A stretch of DNA of 64,000 nt from Streptomyces sp. FIT100 (lineage in GTDB: Bacteria; Actinomycetota; Actinomycetes; Streptomycetales; Streptomycetaceae): positions 2,910,026-2,974,025 of the forward strand of contig NZ_CP075715.1 of NCBI RefSeq assembly GCF_024584805.1. Reading direction: 5' to 3'. The notes below the pieces were generated by a model. It was not told the DNA's origin. It was given only the letters and a program-made list of their open reading frames with translations, and did not search any database. Shown here one piece after another: positions 17,712 to 26,426 of this stretch; position 1 is the first letter of the stretch, and each line of letters begins with the position of its first letter. The position numbers were made by a program, and so were the translations under genes.

Positions 17712-18563
17712 TCAGTCTTTCACCGCTCCGCCCAGCCCCGAAACCAGGCGTCGTTGGACGAGGACGAAGAAGACGAGCACCGGGATCGTCATCACGGTGG
17801 ACGCCGCCATGATGCCGCCCCAGTCGTTCTCGTCCGGCTTGAAGAAGACCAGCAGGGCCATCGGCAGCGTGGACTGCGAGGTGTCGCTGATGATGAACGA
17901 CTTCGCGAAGAGGAAGTCGTTCCAGGCCGAGATGAACGAGAAGACGCTCGTCGCGACCAGGCCGGGGAAGACCAGCGGGAAGAGGATCTGCCAGAGGAAA
18001 CGGGACCGGCTCGCGCCGTCGATGTACGCGGCCTCCTCCAGGGCTTCCGGCACCGCTTTGACGAATCCGCGGAGCATCCAGATCGCGAACGGCAGGGAGA
18101 AGGCGATGTGCGGCAGGATCAGCGCGCCGAGGGTGTTGAGCTGACCGAAGTCCCGCATCAGGAAGAAGAGCGGGATGGTCAGCGCCTCGACCGGCACCAT
18201 CTGGGCGACCAGGAACATGATCAGCAGTGTGGTGCGGAACCGGAATCGGAATCGCGTCACCGCCGTCGCCGCGAGAAAGGCGATGAGCGCGGAGGCGAGC
18301 ACGACCGAGCCGGCGACGAAGAGGCTGTTGAGGAAGTAGCGGCCGAATTCCTGCTGTTCGAAGACGCGGCGGAAGGAGTCGAGGGACGGGGCGAGCGTCC
18401 AGGGGCGGGGCTCGGTGGACTGGATCTCACCTGCCGGTTTGAGCGCGGAGAGGACCATCCAGTAGAGCGGGAAGGCGACGGCGGCCGCGACGGCGAGGGC
18501 GGTCGCCTCGGCGGCCAGACGCCATGGTCGGCGAATGCGGAAACGCGGGGAAAGCGCGTTCAC
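17712..18563 (-). CDS. Sugar ABC transporter permease (MalG/DasC type)
   Basis: The 283-residue protein has six membrane segments and the permease EAA loop (EALEEAAYIDGASRSRFLWQ), whose conserved Gly contacts the ATPase. The start is GTG 18563, overlapping the upstream permease stop by 4 bp, so the two are coupled. With its partner it forms the channel of a CUT1-type importer. No ATPase gene is in this operon, as usual in Streptomyces, where MsiK energises many sugar importers. The adjacent hexosaminidase points to chitobiose or another GlcNAc oligomer as cargo. Confidence 0.9.
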   Translation of the reverse strand: MNALSPRFRIRRPWRLAAEATALAVAAAVAFPLYWMVLSALKPAGEIQSTEPRPWTLAPSLDSFRRVFEQQEFGRYFLNSLFVAGSVVLASALIAFLAATAVTRFRFRFRTTLLIMFLVAQMVPVEALTIPLFFLMRDFGQLNTLGALILPHIAFSLPFAIWMLRGFVKAVPEALEEAAYIDGASRSRFLWQILFPLVFPGLVATSVFSFISAWNDFLFAKSFIISDTSQSTLPMALLVFFKPDENDWGGIMAASTVMTIPVLVFFVLVQRRLVSGLGGAVKD

Positions 18564-19750
18564 AGTTCCTCCCCCTGACGGCGCAGCAGCCGCAGATAGA
18601 CGAGTGTGACGGCGAGCAGAATCAGCAGCATGACGACGCCGATGGCGGAACCCAGGCTGTACTGCGAGGACGCGAACGCCTTTTGGTAGGCGTAGACGTT
18701 GAGGACGAGGTTCTGGCCGGCGATTCCGCCGCCGTTGGTCATCACATAGATCTGTGTGAAGACCTTGAAGTCCCAGATGACGGACTGGATCGTCACGACG
18801 ACGAGGATGGGCCTCAGCATCGGCGCCAGCACGGAGCGCCAGATCCGCCACTGCGAGGCGCCGTCGAGCGAGGCCGCTTCGACGACCTCGCCGGGAACGG
18901 CCCTGATGCCGGCGTAGACGGTGACCATCACGAACGGGAACGAGCACCAGACGACCTCGAGGAGGACGAGGGCGAAGGCGCTGTAGCGGCCGTACGTCCA
19001 GGAGAAGTCGCCGAGTCCGAGCACCTTGTTGACGGGCCCGAAGTCGGGGTCGAAGAGGAAGACCCAGACGGTCGACCCGGTGACCGCGGGCGTCGCCCAG
19101 GCCCCGAGCGCGGCGAGCATGAGGGCGAGCCGGGGCAGGGCGCGGATCCGGGTGAGCAGTACGGCGAGGGCGCAGCCGACGGCGAGCGTGGCGGCGACGC
19201 ACGCGGCGGCGAAGAGGACGGTGGCGAGGAGGACCTGCCAGAACCGGCCGTCGCCGAAGAGGGCGGTGTAGTTGCCGAAGCCCTGGAACGAGGTGGGCTC
19301 ACCACCGCTGACCTGGGCCTGGGTGTACTCCAGGAAGGAGATCAGCCCGAGCTGGTAGATGGGGTACACGAGCAGCCCGCCCAGCACGGCCAGGGCGGGG
19401 GCCAGGTAGAGCCACGGCGTCAGTCCCGCGCGGCGCCCCGGCGCCCCCGCCCGCCGGGCACCACGCGCGTTCCCGGGTGCTGCAAGGGCCCGGTGCTCCG
19501 GCCGCAGGGCTTCCGCAGCGCCGGACAGGCTCGCAGGCGGGTCACCGGGCGACGCCGGTTCCGGTCGGGGTGCGGGCAGGCTCCGGTCTTCCGCCCGGGA
19601 GGGCGGCACATCCGGCTCGGGCACGGCCCGGCCGCGCGGGCCGGAACGCGCGGCCTCCGGTCCGGCGGGCTCGGGGGTGGCGGGCTCCGGTCCGGCGGGC
19701 TCCGGTCCGGCGGGCTCGGGGGCGGCGGCCCCCGGCGTGCGGTGCGTCAT
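18560..19750 (-). CDS. Sugar ABC transporter permease (MalF/DasB type) with Pro-rich N-terminal extension
   Basis: The membrane part (about residue 113 onward) has six segments and an EAA loop (VVEAASLDGASQWRIWRSVL). The first 110 residues are a disordered Pro/Glu/Ala-rich cytoplasmic extension made of repeated PEPAGPEPA units and basic stretches, not typical of the family. The ATG at 19750 is 3 bp after the binding-protein stop, so the long form is favoured by coupling; a shorter start inside the extension is possible. It pairs with the downstream permease to import an amino-sugar oligomer. Confidence 0.85.
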   Translation of the reverse strand: MTHRTPGAAAPEPAGPEPAGPEPATPEPAGPEAARSGPRGRAVPEPDVPPSRAEDRSLPAPRPEPASPGDPPASLSGAAEALRPEHRALAAPGNARGARRAGAPGRRAGLTPWLYLAPALAVLGGLLVYPIYQLGLISFLEYTQAQVSGGEPTSFQGFGNYTALFGDGRFWQVLLATVLFAAACVAATLAVGCALAVLLTRIRALPRLALMLAALGAWATPAVTGSTVWVFLFDPDFGPVNKVLGLGDFSWTYGRYSAFALVLLEVVWCSFPFVMVTVYAGIRAVPGEVVEAASLDGASQWRIWRSVLAPMLRPILVVVTIQSVIWDFKVFTQIYVMTNGGGIAGQNLVLNVYAYQKAFASSQYSLGSAIGVVMLLILLAVTLVYLRLLRRQGEEL

Positions 19751-19753
19751 CGC

Positions 19754-21058
19754 TCAGCTCGCTGACGCGAACGCCGCGTCCATCTTCTTCGCCGCTTCGT
19801 CCGAGGCAGCGGCCACGTCCTTCTTGCCGCTGACGATCTCCTGGAACATCGTCGGCAGGACGAGGGACGCGTCGATCTGGCCCCAGCCGGGGGATGCCGG
19901 GACGAACCTGGTGCCGGCGGCGAGGGTGTCGATGAAGGGCTTCACGAAGGGCTCCTTCGTGGCCGCCTGCGCCCGCACGTCGGTGTACGTGGGCAGGAAG
20001 CCCATCGCGTCGAACAGCTTGCCCTGGGTCTCCTTGCCGGTCAGCGACTTCATCAGGTCCACGGCGAGCGTGCGGTGCGAACTGCTCTTGAGGACGCCGA
20101 TGTTGTTGCCGCCCGCGAAGGCCGGGGCGATGGAGCCGGGCGTGTTGCCGGGCAGCGGGACGACGGCGTACTTGCCCTTCACCGAACCCGCCTCGACCGC
20201 CGCGTGGCTGAAGTCACCGCCGATCGCCATCGCCGCCTTGCCGGAGGCGAACGCCGTCACGGTCGCGTTGCCGCCCATCGACGCGCACTTGGCGGCCGGG
20301 CAGTTGTCGTCGCCGAAGAGCGAGGTGTACGCCTCGATGCCCTTGCGCGCCTCGGGGCTGTTGACGGCCGCCTTGTACGTACCGCCGCCCTCCGTGGCGA
20401 GTTCGCCGCCGTTCGCCCAGATGAACGGCATCGCGCCGTACGTGTACGCGCCGCCGACGGCGATCCCGTACAGCTCCGGCTTCGCCTTGTGGATCTTCCT
20501 GGCGGTGGAGGCGAGCTCGGCCTGGGTCTTGGGGGGCTGGACGCCGAGCTCCTCGAAGACGTCGGTCCGGTAGTACAGCGCGCGGATGCCGACGAGGAGC
20601 GGGGCGCCGTAGACCTTGCCGTCCACCGTGACGGACCGCTTCGCGGTCGGGTCGGTGTCCTTCGCCTCGTCCCAGGCGCTGAACTCCGCGCTGATGTCGG
20701 CGAGTCCGCCGTCCTTGACGTATCCGGCGGTGTCGGTGTTGCCGTACTCGATGAGGTCGGGCGCGCTCGCGGGGTCGTTGAAGGCCGCCTTGATCCGCTG
20801 GGCGCGGGTGTCGACGGGGATGTACTCGACCTCGACCTCGGTGTCCTTGTGCCGGGCGCGGAAGGAGGCGATCGCCGCGTCGACGACCTGTTCCTTGGGC
20901 TTGTTGCTGACCTCCTGGAAGAGCCATACGCGGAGCGTGCCGCTCTTCTCGTCGGCCCTGGCGCTGTTGTCGGAGGTCTGCGGGGCGCACGCGGTGGCGG
21001 TGAGACCGGCCAGGGCAAGTGCGGTGACCGGGGCTGCTATTCGGGCAGAGAGCTTCAC
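19754..21058 (-). CDS. Extracellular sugar-binding lipoprotein of the hexosaminidase-linked importer
   Basis: The 434-residue product is a family 1 solute-binding lipoprotein: signal peptide VKLSARIAAPVTALALAGL, lipobox ending at Cys24 (TATAC), and the RVWLFQEV and FEELGVQPPKTQAEL segments typical of MalE-like receptors. Start GTG 21058 is preceded by GGAGGGG 9 bases upstream; the longer frame to 21112 would cross the palindromic operator. It captures the sugar outside the membrane and delivers it to the two permeases encoded behind it. It opens the four-gene operon ending in the GH20 gene. Confidence 0.88.
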   Translation of the reverse strand: MKLSARIAAPVTALALAGLTATACAPQTSDNSARADEKSGTLRVWLFQEVSNKPKEQVVDAAIASFRARHKDTEVEVEYIPVDTRAQRIKAAFNDPASAPDLIEYGNTDTAGYVKDGGLADISAEFSAWDEAKDTDPTAKRSVTVDGKVYGAPLLVGIRALYYRTDVFEELGVQPPKTQAELASTARKIHKAKPELYGIAVGGAYTYGAMPFIWANGGELATEGGGTYKAAVNSPEARKGIEAYTSLFGDDNCPAAKCASMGGNATVTAFASGKAAMAIGGDFSHAAVEAGSVKGKYAVVPLPGNTPGSIAPAFAGGNNIGVLKSSSHRTLAVDLMKSLTGKETQGKLFDAMGFLPTYTDVRAQAATKEPFVKPFIDTLAAGTRFVPASPGWGQIDASLVLPTMFQEIVSGKKDVAAASDEAAKKMDAAFASAS

Positions 21059-21081
21059 AGGACGGGACCCCTCCCACTTGG

Positions 21082-21100
21082 CGTTGCAGCATGTGCAACG
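21082..21100. promoter_or_regulatory. Palindromic operator 1 of the sugar importer operon
   Basis: A perfect inverted repeat CGTTGCA-N5-TGCAACG lies 24 to 42 bp before the binding-protein start. It resembles a LacI- or GntR-type repressor site. A second near-copy lies 110 bp further upstream. No regulator gene is adjacent. Confidence 0.6.
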
Positions 21101-21191
21101 TTCGTTTCGCACTGCACAACAGGCGCGACACGCAGGAGGTTAGGGCCGCCCCAACACACCGACAAGAGGTCTCAACCACTCTGTGACCGGC

Positions 21192-21210
21192 CGGTGCAGC
21201 CCGTGCAACG
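21192..21210. promoter_or_regulatory. Palindromic operator 2 of the sugar importer operon
   Basis: CGGTGCA-N5-TGCAACG matches operator 1 with one arm mismatch and the same 5-bp spacer. Its centre is 110 bp from that of operator 1, close to 10.5 helical turns, so the sites may cooperate by looping. Confidence 0.5.
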
Positions 21211-21211
21211 G

Positions 21212-21257
21212 CGGACGGCCCCCGGGGCGCGCCGCAGCGCACCTCGGGGGCCGTCCG
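21212..21257 (-). terminator. Hairpin terminator after the DUF3039 gene
   Basis: A perfect 13-bp stem (CGGACGGCCCCCG with CGGGGGCCGTCCG) lies about 27 bp past the DUF3039 stop. There is no U-tract, as common in Streptomyces. Confidence 0.6.
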
Positions 21258-21283
21258 GATACGGAAAGGACCGGCTGACCGGG

Positions 21284-21568
21284 TTACTTGTCCTTGCCGC
21301 CCTTGTCCTTGTCGCCGCCGGGGCCCATGGACTCGTAGATCTCCTTGCACATCGGACAGACCGGGTACTTCTTGGGGTCGCGCCCCGGCACCCAGACCTT
21401 TCCGCACAGTGCCACCACGGGAGTGCCGTCGAGGGCGCTCGCCATGATCTTGTCCTTCTGGACGTAATGGGCGAAGCGCTCGTGGTCACCGTCGCCGTGC
21501 GACACCTGCGGTGTCGGCTCTACGAGGGTGCCCGTACCTGCCCCGCGCTCGGGCTCGAGAGTGCTCAT
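21284..21568 (-). CDS. DUF3039 family zinc-ribbon-like protein
   Basis: This 94-residue protein matches the short actinobacterial DUF3039 family as I remember it: an acidic N-terminus, HERFAHYVQKDKIMASALDG, then Cys residues in ALCGKVW and CPMCKEIY that could form a zinc knuckle. The C-terminus is Lys/Asp/Gly-rich. Function is unknown; the family is widely conserved in actinomycetes. ATG 21568 (MSTLEPERG) is the likely start, since the frame before it lacks coding character. It stands alone between the importer operon and the AlgH gene. Confidence 0.82.
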   Translation of the reverse strand: MSTLEPERGAGTGTLVEPTPQVSHGDGDHERFAHYVQKDKIMASALDGTPVVALCGKVWVPGRDPKKYPVCPMCKEIYESMGPGGDKDKGGKDK

Positions 21569-21757
21569 AAGTGCCAAGGGTACTGAAGGGCGACGGGTGA
21601 GGGCACGGCAGCGGGCGGGGCGGGAAAAGGAGCGGGGCCAGGGCCGAGCACGGCAAGGCAGAGAAAGGAGCCATGGCGGAGCCATGGCGACTGACGACAA
21701 CGCAGCCGGGCGACGGCCATGGGCCCGCGACGCCGCCCCGCCCACTGCTGTGCCCTC

Positions 21758-22327
21758 TCAATTGAGCGAAGGGTCGTCCGGGTACGTGGCGACCATCGCG
21801 AGCTCGTTCCGCTGGCGCCGCAGGACCGCCCGCCACAGGTTCTCGGGGCTCGGCGAGGACACGTCACCGGGCTCCGACTCGACCACGTACCACGCACCCT
21901 CGCCGAGCTCGTCCTCCAGCTGGCCGGGGCCCCAGCCCGCGTACCCGGCGAAGATCCGCAGGGAGCCGAGGGCGGCCGCGAGCAGCTCGGGCGGCGCCTC
22001 CAGGTCGACGAGGCCGATCGCCCCGTACACCCGCCGCCAGCCGAGCGGGCCCTCGTCGCCGGGGATGACGGCGAGGCCGAGGGCGGAGTCGAGCGAGACG
22101 GGGCCGCCCTGGAAGACCACGCCGGGCTCCCCGGCCAGGCCCGCCCAGGGCTCCAGGATGTCGCCGACACCGACCGGGGTGGGCCGGTTGAGGACCACGC
22201 CGAGAGAGCCCTCCTCGTCGTGGTCGAGGAGGAGCACCACCGCGCGGTCGAAGTTCGGATCCGCGAGGGCCGGAGTGGCGACGAGCAGCCGCCCTGTGAG
22301 GGAGGACACCTCGGTCATGGGAGACAT
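21758..22327 (-). CDS. YqgE/AlgH family protein (UPF0301)
   Basis: The 189-residue protein carries the family signatures: GRLLVATPALADPNFDRAVV at the N-terminus, LGVVLNRPT, and the GYAGWGPGQLEDEL motif near residue 130. Length is typical (about 185). The fold is known from structures, but the biochemical role is not established; AlgH was first linked to alginate regulation in Pseudomonas. Start could be 22327 or 22318 (second Met); neither has a strong ribosome site. It is divergent from murA with about 280 bp between them. Confidence 0.9.
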   Translation of the reverse strand: MSPMTEVSSLTGRLLVATPALADPNFDRAVVLLLDHDEEGSLGVVLNRPTPVGVGDILEPWAGLAGEPGVVFQGGPVSLDSALGLAVIPGDEGPLGWRRVYGAIGLVDLEAPPELLAAALGSLRIFAGYAGWGPGQLEDELGEGAWYVVESEPGDVSSPSPENLWRAVLRRQRNELAMVATYPDDPSLN

Positions 22328-22604
22328 GATCCCGCATCTTCGCCCTCCGCGGGGCGCGAGCGGCGGAGTGTGAACCGGCGCAGCTCAGGGCGCACTGCGG
22401 CGGCGGGAGGGCGCGGGACCGACAGCAAACGGACGGTAACCGTCCGCAAGCGCGCCGGAACGGAACGTATTGTGCCGAATTCATTACGCATGGCTGCCCC
22501 CCTTGGCCTTACCCAGCAGGGGTAGGTGGGCCTTAACCTTTTCCCTGGCCCTGCCCGACCTCCCCCTCGCCTCCGCTGGGGGGACCCTCCGGAACGCGAG
22601 ATTC

Positions 22605-23945
22605 ATGACCGGCACAGACGATGTACTGCTTGTCCACGGCGGAACCCCGCTGGAGGGCGAGATCCGCGTCCGCGGCGCCAAGAACCTGGTGCCGAAGGCT
22701 ATGGTCGCCGCGCTGCTCGGCAGCGAGCCGAGCCGGCTGCGCAATGTGCCCGACATCCGCGACGTGCGGGTGGTGCGCGGACTGCTGCAGCTGCACGGTG
22801 TGACCGTACGACCCGGCGACGAGCCCGGCGAGCTGGTGCTCGACCCGACGCACGTCGAGAGCGCGAACGTCGCTGACATCGATGCCCACGCGGGCTCCTC
22901 GCGGATCCCGATCCTCTTCTGCGGCCCGCTGCTGCACCGGCTCGGCCATGCCTTCATCCCGGGTCTGGGCGGCTGCGACATCGGCGGCCGGCCGATCGAC
23001 TTCCACTTCGACGTGCTGCGGCAGTTCGGCGCGAAGATCGACAAGCGGGCAGACGGACAGTACCTGGAGGCGCCGCAGCGGCTTCGCGGTACCAAGATCC
23101 GGCTGCCGTACCCGTCGGTCGGCGCGACCGAGCAGGTGCTGCTGACGGCGGTGCTGGCGGAGGGTGTCACCGAGCTGTCCAACGCGGCCGTCGAGCCGGA
23201 GATCGAGGACCTCATCTGCGTGCTGCAGAAGATGGGCGCGATCATCGCGATGGACACCGACCGGACGATCCGGATCACCGGCGTCGACAAGCTGGGCGGC
23301 TACAACCACAAGGCGCTGTCGGACCGCCTGGAGGCGGCGTCCTGGGCGTCGGCTGCGCTGGCGACCGAGGGCAACATCTACGTGCGCGGCGCGCAGCAGC
23401 GCTCGATGATGACCTTCCTGAACACCTACCGCAAGGTCGGCGGCGCCTTCGAGATCGACGACGAGGGCATCCGCTTCTGGCACCCGGGCGGCTCCCTCAA
23501 CGCGATCGCGCTGGAGACGGACGTGCACCCCGGTTTCCAGACCGACTGGCAGCAGCCGCTGGTGGTGGCGCTGACGCAGGCGGCGGGGCTGTCGATCGTC
23601 CACGAGACGGTGTACGAGTCGCGCCTCGGCTTCACGTCCGCGCTCAACCAGATGGGTGCCCACATCCAGCTGTACCGGGAGTGCCTGGGCGGCTCGGACT
23701 GCCGCTTCGGCCAGCGGAACTTCCTGCACTCGGCGGTCGTGTCCGGCCCGACGAAGCTCCAGGGCGCGGATCTGGTCATCCCCGACCTGCGGGGCGGCTT
23801 CTCGTACCTGATCGCGGCGCTGGCGGCGCAGGGGACGTCGCGGGTGCACGGGATCGACCTGATCAACCGGGGCTACGAGAACTTCATGGAGAAGCTCGTG
23901 GAGCTGGGCGCCAAGGTGGAGCTGCCGCGGGGGGCGACGGTCTGA
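22605..23945 (+). CDS. murA: UDP-N-acetylglucosamine 1-carboxyvinyltransferase
   Basis: The 446-residue protein is a MurA of normal length. It transfers enolpyruvate from PEP to UDP-GlcNAc, the first committed step of peptidoglycan synthesis, in the cytoplasm. The active-site cysteine that fosfomycin alkylates is Cys124 in GGCDIGGRPIDFH; the UDP-GlcNAc-binding start VRGAKNLVPKAM (from residue 22) and the RGGFSYLIAALAAQG segment near the C-terminus are typical of the family. The start MTGTDDVLLVHGG is chosen over the longer frame, which lacks similarity. A 44-bp palindromic terminator follows the stop. Actinomycetes can carry two MurA paralogues; this is the one next to hupA. Confidence 0.93.
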   Translation: MTGTDDVLLVHGGTPLEGEIRVRGAKNLVPKAMVAALLGSEPSRLRNVPDIRDVRVVRGLLQLHGVTVRPGDEPGELVLDPTHVESANVADIDAHAGSSRIPILFCGPLLHRLGHAFIPGLGGCDIGGRPIDFHFDVLRQFGAKIDKRADGQYLEAPQRLRGTKIRLPYPSVGATEQVLLTAVLAEGVTELSNAAVEPEIEDLICVLQKMGAIIAMDTDRTIRITGVDKLGGYNHKALSDRLEAASWASAALATEGNIYVRGAQQRSMMTFLNTYRKVGGAFEIDDEGIRFWHPGGSLNAIALETDVHPGFQTDWQQPLVVALTQAAGLSIVHETVYESRLGFTSALNQMGAHIQLYRECLGGSDCRFGQRNFLHSAVVSGPTKLQGADLVIPDLRGGFSYLIAALAAQGTSRVHGIDLINRGYENFMEKLVELGAKVELPRGATV

Positions 23946-23962
23946 GGCCCGGGGTCCTGTCC

Positions 23963-24006
23963 GCGAGGGCGCCGGTCGGCTGGATCCAGCCGACCGGCGC
24001 CCTCGC
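23963..24006 (+). terminator. 44-bp perfect palindromic terminator of murA
   Basis: Two 22-bp arms pair without mismatch, starting GCGAGGGCGCCGG and meeting at CTGGATCCAG, 17 bp after the murA stop. There is only a short GTTT after the hairpin. It may also work on the opposite strand. Confidence 0.8.
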
Positions 24007-24050
24007 GTTTCCGGGCCACGAGGCCCTGCCACGGCCTGTGCGAACAGCAA

Positions 24051-24084
24051 AGGGCGGCCACCCCCGTCCCGGGGTGGCCGCCCT
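24051..24084 (-). terminator. Hairpin terminator of hupA
   Basis: The arms AGGGCGGCCACCCC and GGGGTGGCCGCCCT pair over 14 bp around a 6-base loop, starting 15 bp past the hupA stop. On the minus strand it is followed by TTTGCTGTT, a weak U-tract. Confidence 0.8.
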
Positions 24085-24099
24085 GTCGCTCAGGGGCTC

Positions 24100-24381
24100 T
24101 TACTTGCCCTTGGCGGCTTCCTTGAGCTTGGAGCCCGCGGAGACCTTCACGCTGTAGCCGGCCGGGATCTGGATCGGGTCGCCGGTCTGCGGGTTACGAG
24201 CGGTGCGAGCGGCACGGTGGGTGCGCTCGAAGGTCAGGAAGCCGGGGATGGTGACCTTCTCGTCGCCCTTGGCGACGACCTCGCCGACCGTCTCGGCGAG
24301 AGCGGCCAGCACGGCGTCGGCGTCCTTGCGGGTCACCTCGGCGCGGTCGGCCAGCGCGGCCACCAGCTCACTGCGGTTCAT
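24100..24381 (-). CDS. hupA: DNA-binding protein HU (HupA type)
   Basis: This 93-residue protein is a standard HU: MNRSELVAALADRAEVTRKD, then KVTIPGFLTFERTHRAART and NPQTGDPIQIPAG, the DNA-contacting arm, and a basic C-terminus SKLKEAAKGK. It bends and compacts chromosomal DNA. It lacks the Lys-rich tail of the sporulation paralogue HupS. It stands alone with its own terminator and about 310 bp upstream for promoter control. Confidence 0.96.
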   Translation of the reverse strand: MNRSELVAALADRAEVTRKDADAVLAALAETVGEVVAKGDEKVTIPGFLTFERTHRAARTARNPQTGDPIQIPAGYSVKVSAGSKLKEAAKGK

Positions 24382-24691
24382 GTTGTTACTCCCGTGTTCT
24401 TCTTGCCTGTGAGGCGTGAGATCGAAGCCGATGCTGCCAGGGCCCTCGGACAGTCCCCGGACCCGGGTCTGCTGTCAGACCCTCGCGCCCAATTGAGCAT
24501 CCTGCCCCCACCAGCGGCGGGAAAGCCAATCCGGCACCCTCCGGAGTCACACGAAAAGCGCCACTGGCATCTTCTGGTGACGTTCCGTCGACTCGGCGGA
24601 GACGCCGCGGAGCCATGGGGCCGGTCGCGGGCTCATATGACGGCCACCCTAGAGGGGCATTCCTGAGCCCGCGACTTGCGACGCGCCGGGG
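24382..24691. other. Upstream region of hupA
   Basis: About 310 bp between the hupA start and the malic enzyme stop. It must hold the hupA promoter; no gene and no clear promoter boxes were recognised. Confidence 0.5.
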
Positions 24692-26125
24692 TCAGACCGA
24701 CGTGTTCACCGTCACGCCCGCGCCGGCCGCCCTCGCGGCGTCGCGCACGGCACCCGCGACCGCACCCGCCACCTTGTCGTTGAAGACGGACGGAATGATG
24801 TAGTTCGGGTTGAGCTCGTCCTCGGTGACGACGTCCGCGAGGGCCGTGGCCGCCGCGAGCATCATTTCCGTGTTCACCGTACGGGACTGTGCGTCGAGGA
24901 GCCCGCGGAAGACACCCGGGAAGACCAGCACGTTGTTGATCTGGTTGGGGAAGTCGGAGCGGCCGGTGGCGACAACTGCGGCCGTCTGGCGAGCGATTGC
25001 CGGGTCCACCTCGGGGTCCGGATTCGCGAGCGCGAACACGATGGCGTCCTCCGCCATCGCCGCGACGTCCTCCGCGCCGAGCACGTTCGGCGCGGAGACA
25101 CCGATGAAGACGTCGGCGCCGCGCACGGCCTCCTTGAGGGTGCCGGTGACGCCCTCGGGGTTGGTGTTGTCGGCGATCCAGCGCAGTGGCGTGCCGGGCG
25201 CGGCGTCCACGAGGTCGGCGCGCCCCGCGTGCACGACGCCGTGGATGTCGGCGACGACGGCGTGCTTGACGCCCGCAGCCAGGAGCAGCTTCAGGATGGC
25301 CGTACCGGCGGCGCCGGCGCCGGACATGACGACGCGTACGTCCCCAACTGCCTTGCCCACCACGCGGAGCGCGTTGGTGAGCGCGGCGAGCACGACGATC
25401 GCGGTGCCGTGCTGGTCGTCGTGGAAGACGGGGATGTCGAGGGCCTCGCGGAGCCGCGCCTCGATCTCGAAGCAGCGGGGCGCGGAGATGTCCTCCAGAT
25501 TGATGCCGGCGAAGCCGGGGGCGATCGCCTTGACGATCTCGACGATCGCGTCGGTGTCCTGGGTGTCCAGGCACAGCGGCCAGGCGTCGATACCGGCGAA
25601 GCGCTTGAAGAGGGCCGCCTTGCCCTCCATGACGGGCAGTGCGGCCTTCGGGCCGATGTTGCCGAGGCCGAGGACGGCGGAGCCGTCCGTCACGACTGCG
25701 ACGGAGTTGCGTTTGATGGTGAGGCGGCGGGCGTCCTCGGGGTTCTCGGCGATCGCCATGCAGACGCGGGCCACACCCGGCGTGTAGACCATGGAGAGGT
25801 CGTCACGGTTGCGGATGGGGTGCTTGGACTGCATCTCGATCTTGCCGCCGAGGTGCATCAGGAACGTACGGTCGGAGACCTTGCCGAGGACGACGCCCTC
25901 GATGGAGCTGAGCTTTCCGACGATCTCGTCGGCGTGCGTCGTCGACGTGGCCGCGATGGTGACGTCGATACGCAGCTTCTCGTGGCCGGACGCCGTGACG
26001 TCGAGACCGGTGACCGAACCGCCGGAGGACTCGACAGCCGTGGTGAGCTGGGACACCGCGGTTCCGCTCGCGGGCACCTCCAGCCGGACCGTCATCGAGT
26101 ACGAGACGCTGGGCGCCGTTGCCAT
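24692..26125 (-). CDS. NAD-type malic enzyme with N-terminal ACT-like domain
   Basis: The 477-residue protein decarboxylates malate to pyruvate with reduction of NAD(P). An N-terminal ACT-like regulatory domain (about residues 8-85, SMTVRLEVPASGTAVSQL) precedes the malic enzyme core: YTPGVARVC, the catalytic Lys region IKRNSVAVVTDG, metal-binding NLEDISAPRCFEIE and FHDDQHGTA, and the Rossmann loop VMSGAGAAGTAILKLL. This matches the S. coelicolor protein next to hupA as I remember it. Coenzyme preference cannot be fixed by eye. It has its own promoter region behind it, shared with a candidate small RNA. Confidence 0.93.
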   Translation of the reverse strand: MATAPSVSYSMTVRLEVPASGTAVSQLTTAVESSGGSVTGLDVTASGHEKLRIDVTIAATSTTHADEIVGKLSSIEGVVLGKVSDRTFLMHLGGKIEMQSKHPIRNRDDLSMVYTPGVARVCMAIAENPEDARRLTIKRNSVAVVTDGSAVLGLGNIGPKAALPVMEGKAALFKRFAGIDAWPLCLDTQDTDAIVEIVKAIAPGFAGINLEDISAPRCFEIEARLREALDIPVFHDDQHGTAIVVLAALTNALRVVGKAVGDVRVVMSGAGAAGTAILKLLLAAGVKHAVVADIHGVVHAGRADLVDAAPGTPLRWIADNTNPEGVTGTLKEAVRGADVFIGVSAPNVLGAEDVAAMAEDAIVFALANPDPEVDPAIARQTAAVVATGRSDFPNQINNVLVFPGVFRGLLDAQSRTVNTEMMLAAATALADVVTEDELNPNYIIPSVFNDKVAGAVAGAVRDAARAAGAGVTVNTSV

Positions 26126-26286
26126 GGCCGAGTTCCTCTGCTTTCCCTAGCTTCATTGCTGCATCGCCCGGCAGCGGCCGGGCGGGGCCATCCGATGGTC
26201 GCACCTACCAGCCAGTAGCTGGTAATAGTGGTCGTTTTGGTTTCGGAAAACTTTTTCCACCATACGAGAACCTGCCGGAAAACAGA

Positions 26287-26323
26287 AGAGGTCCGTGCCA
26301 CCCAAGGGGTGACACGGACCTCT
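26287..26323 (-). terminator. Intrinsic terminator with U-tract
   Basis: Seventeen-base arms starting AGAGGTCCGTG pair with one mismatch around a 3-base loop. On the minus strand the stem is followed by TTCTGTTTT, so termination is directional. It ends the candidate small RNA and may also stop transcripts from the helicase side. Confidence 0.75.
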
Positions 26324-26426
26324 GCCGCACGAACTGAGTGGCACCGACCCGCCATGCTCGCCTCGCGGCAAGTGGTCCCTCTGAGGGACGAAGGTTGGGC
26401 CCGGGGGCTTGGATCGAGCCGGTGCC
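26287..26426 (-). ncRNA. Candidate small RNA between malic enzyme and helD genes
   Basis: A 370-bp gap contains, on the minus strand, a possible -10 box (TAGCCT at 26438-26433), an internal hairpin GTCCCTC-T-GAGGGAC (26375-26389) and a strong terminator at 26287-26323 followed by TTCTGTTTT. No ORF with codon bias is present. From memory, a small RNA called scr2952 was reported at this locus in S. coelicolor. The 5' end near 26426 is an estimate. Confidence 0.6.
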
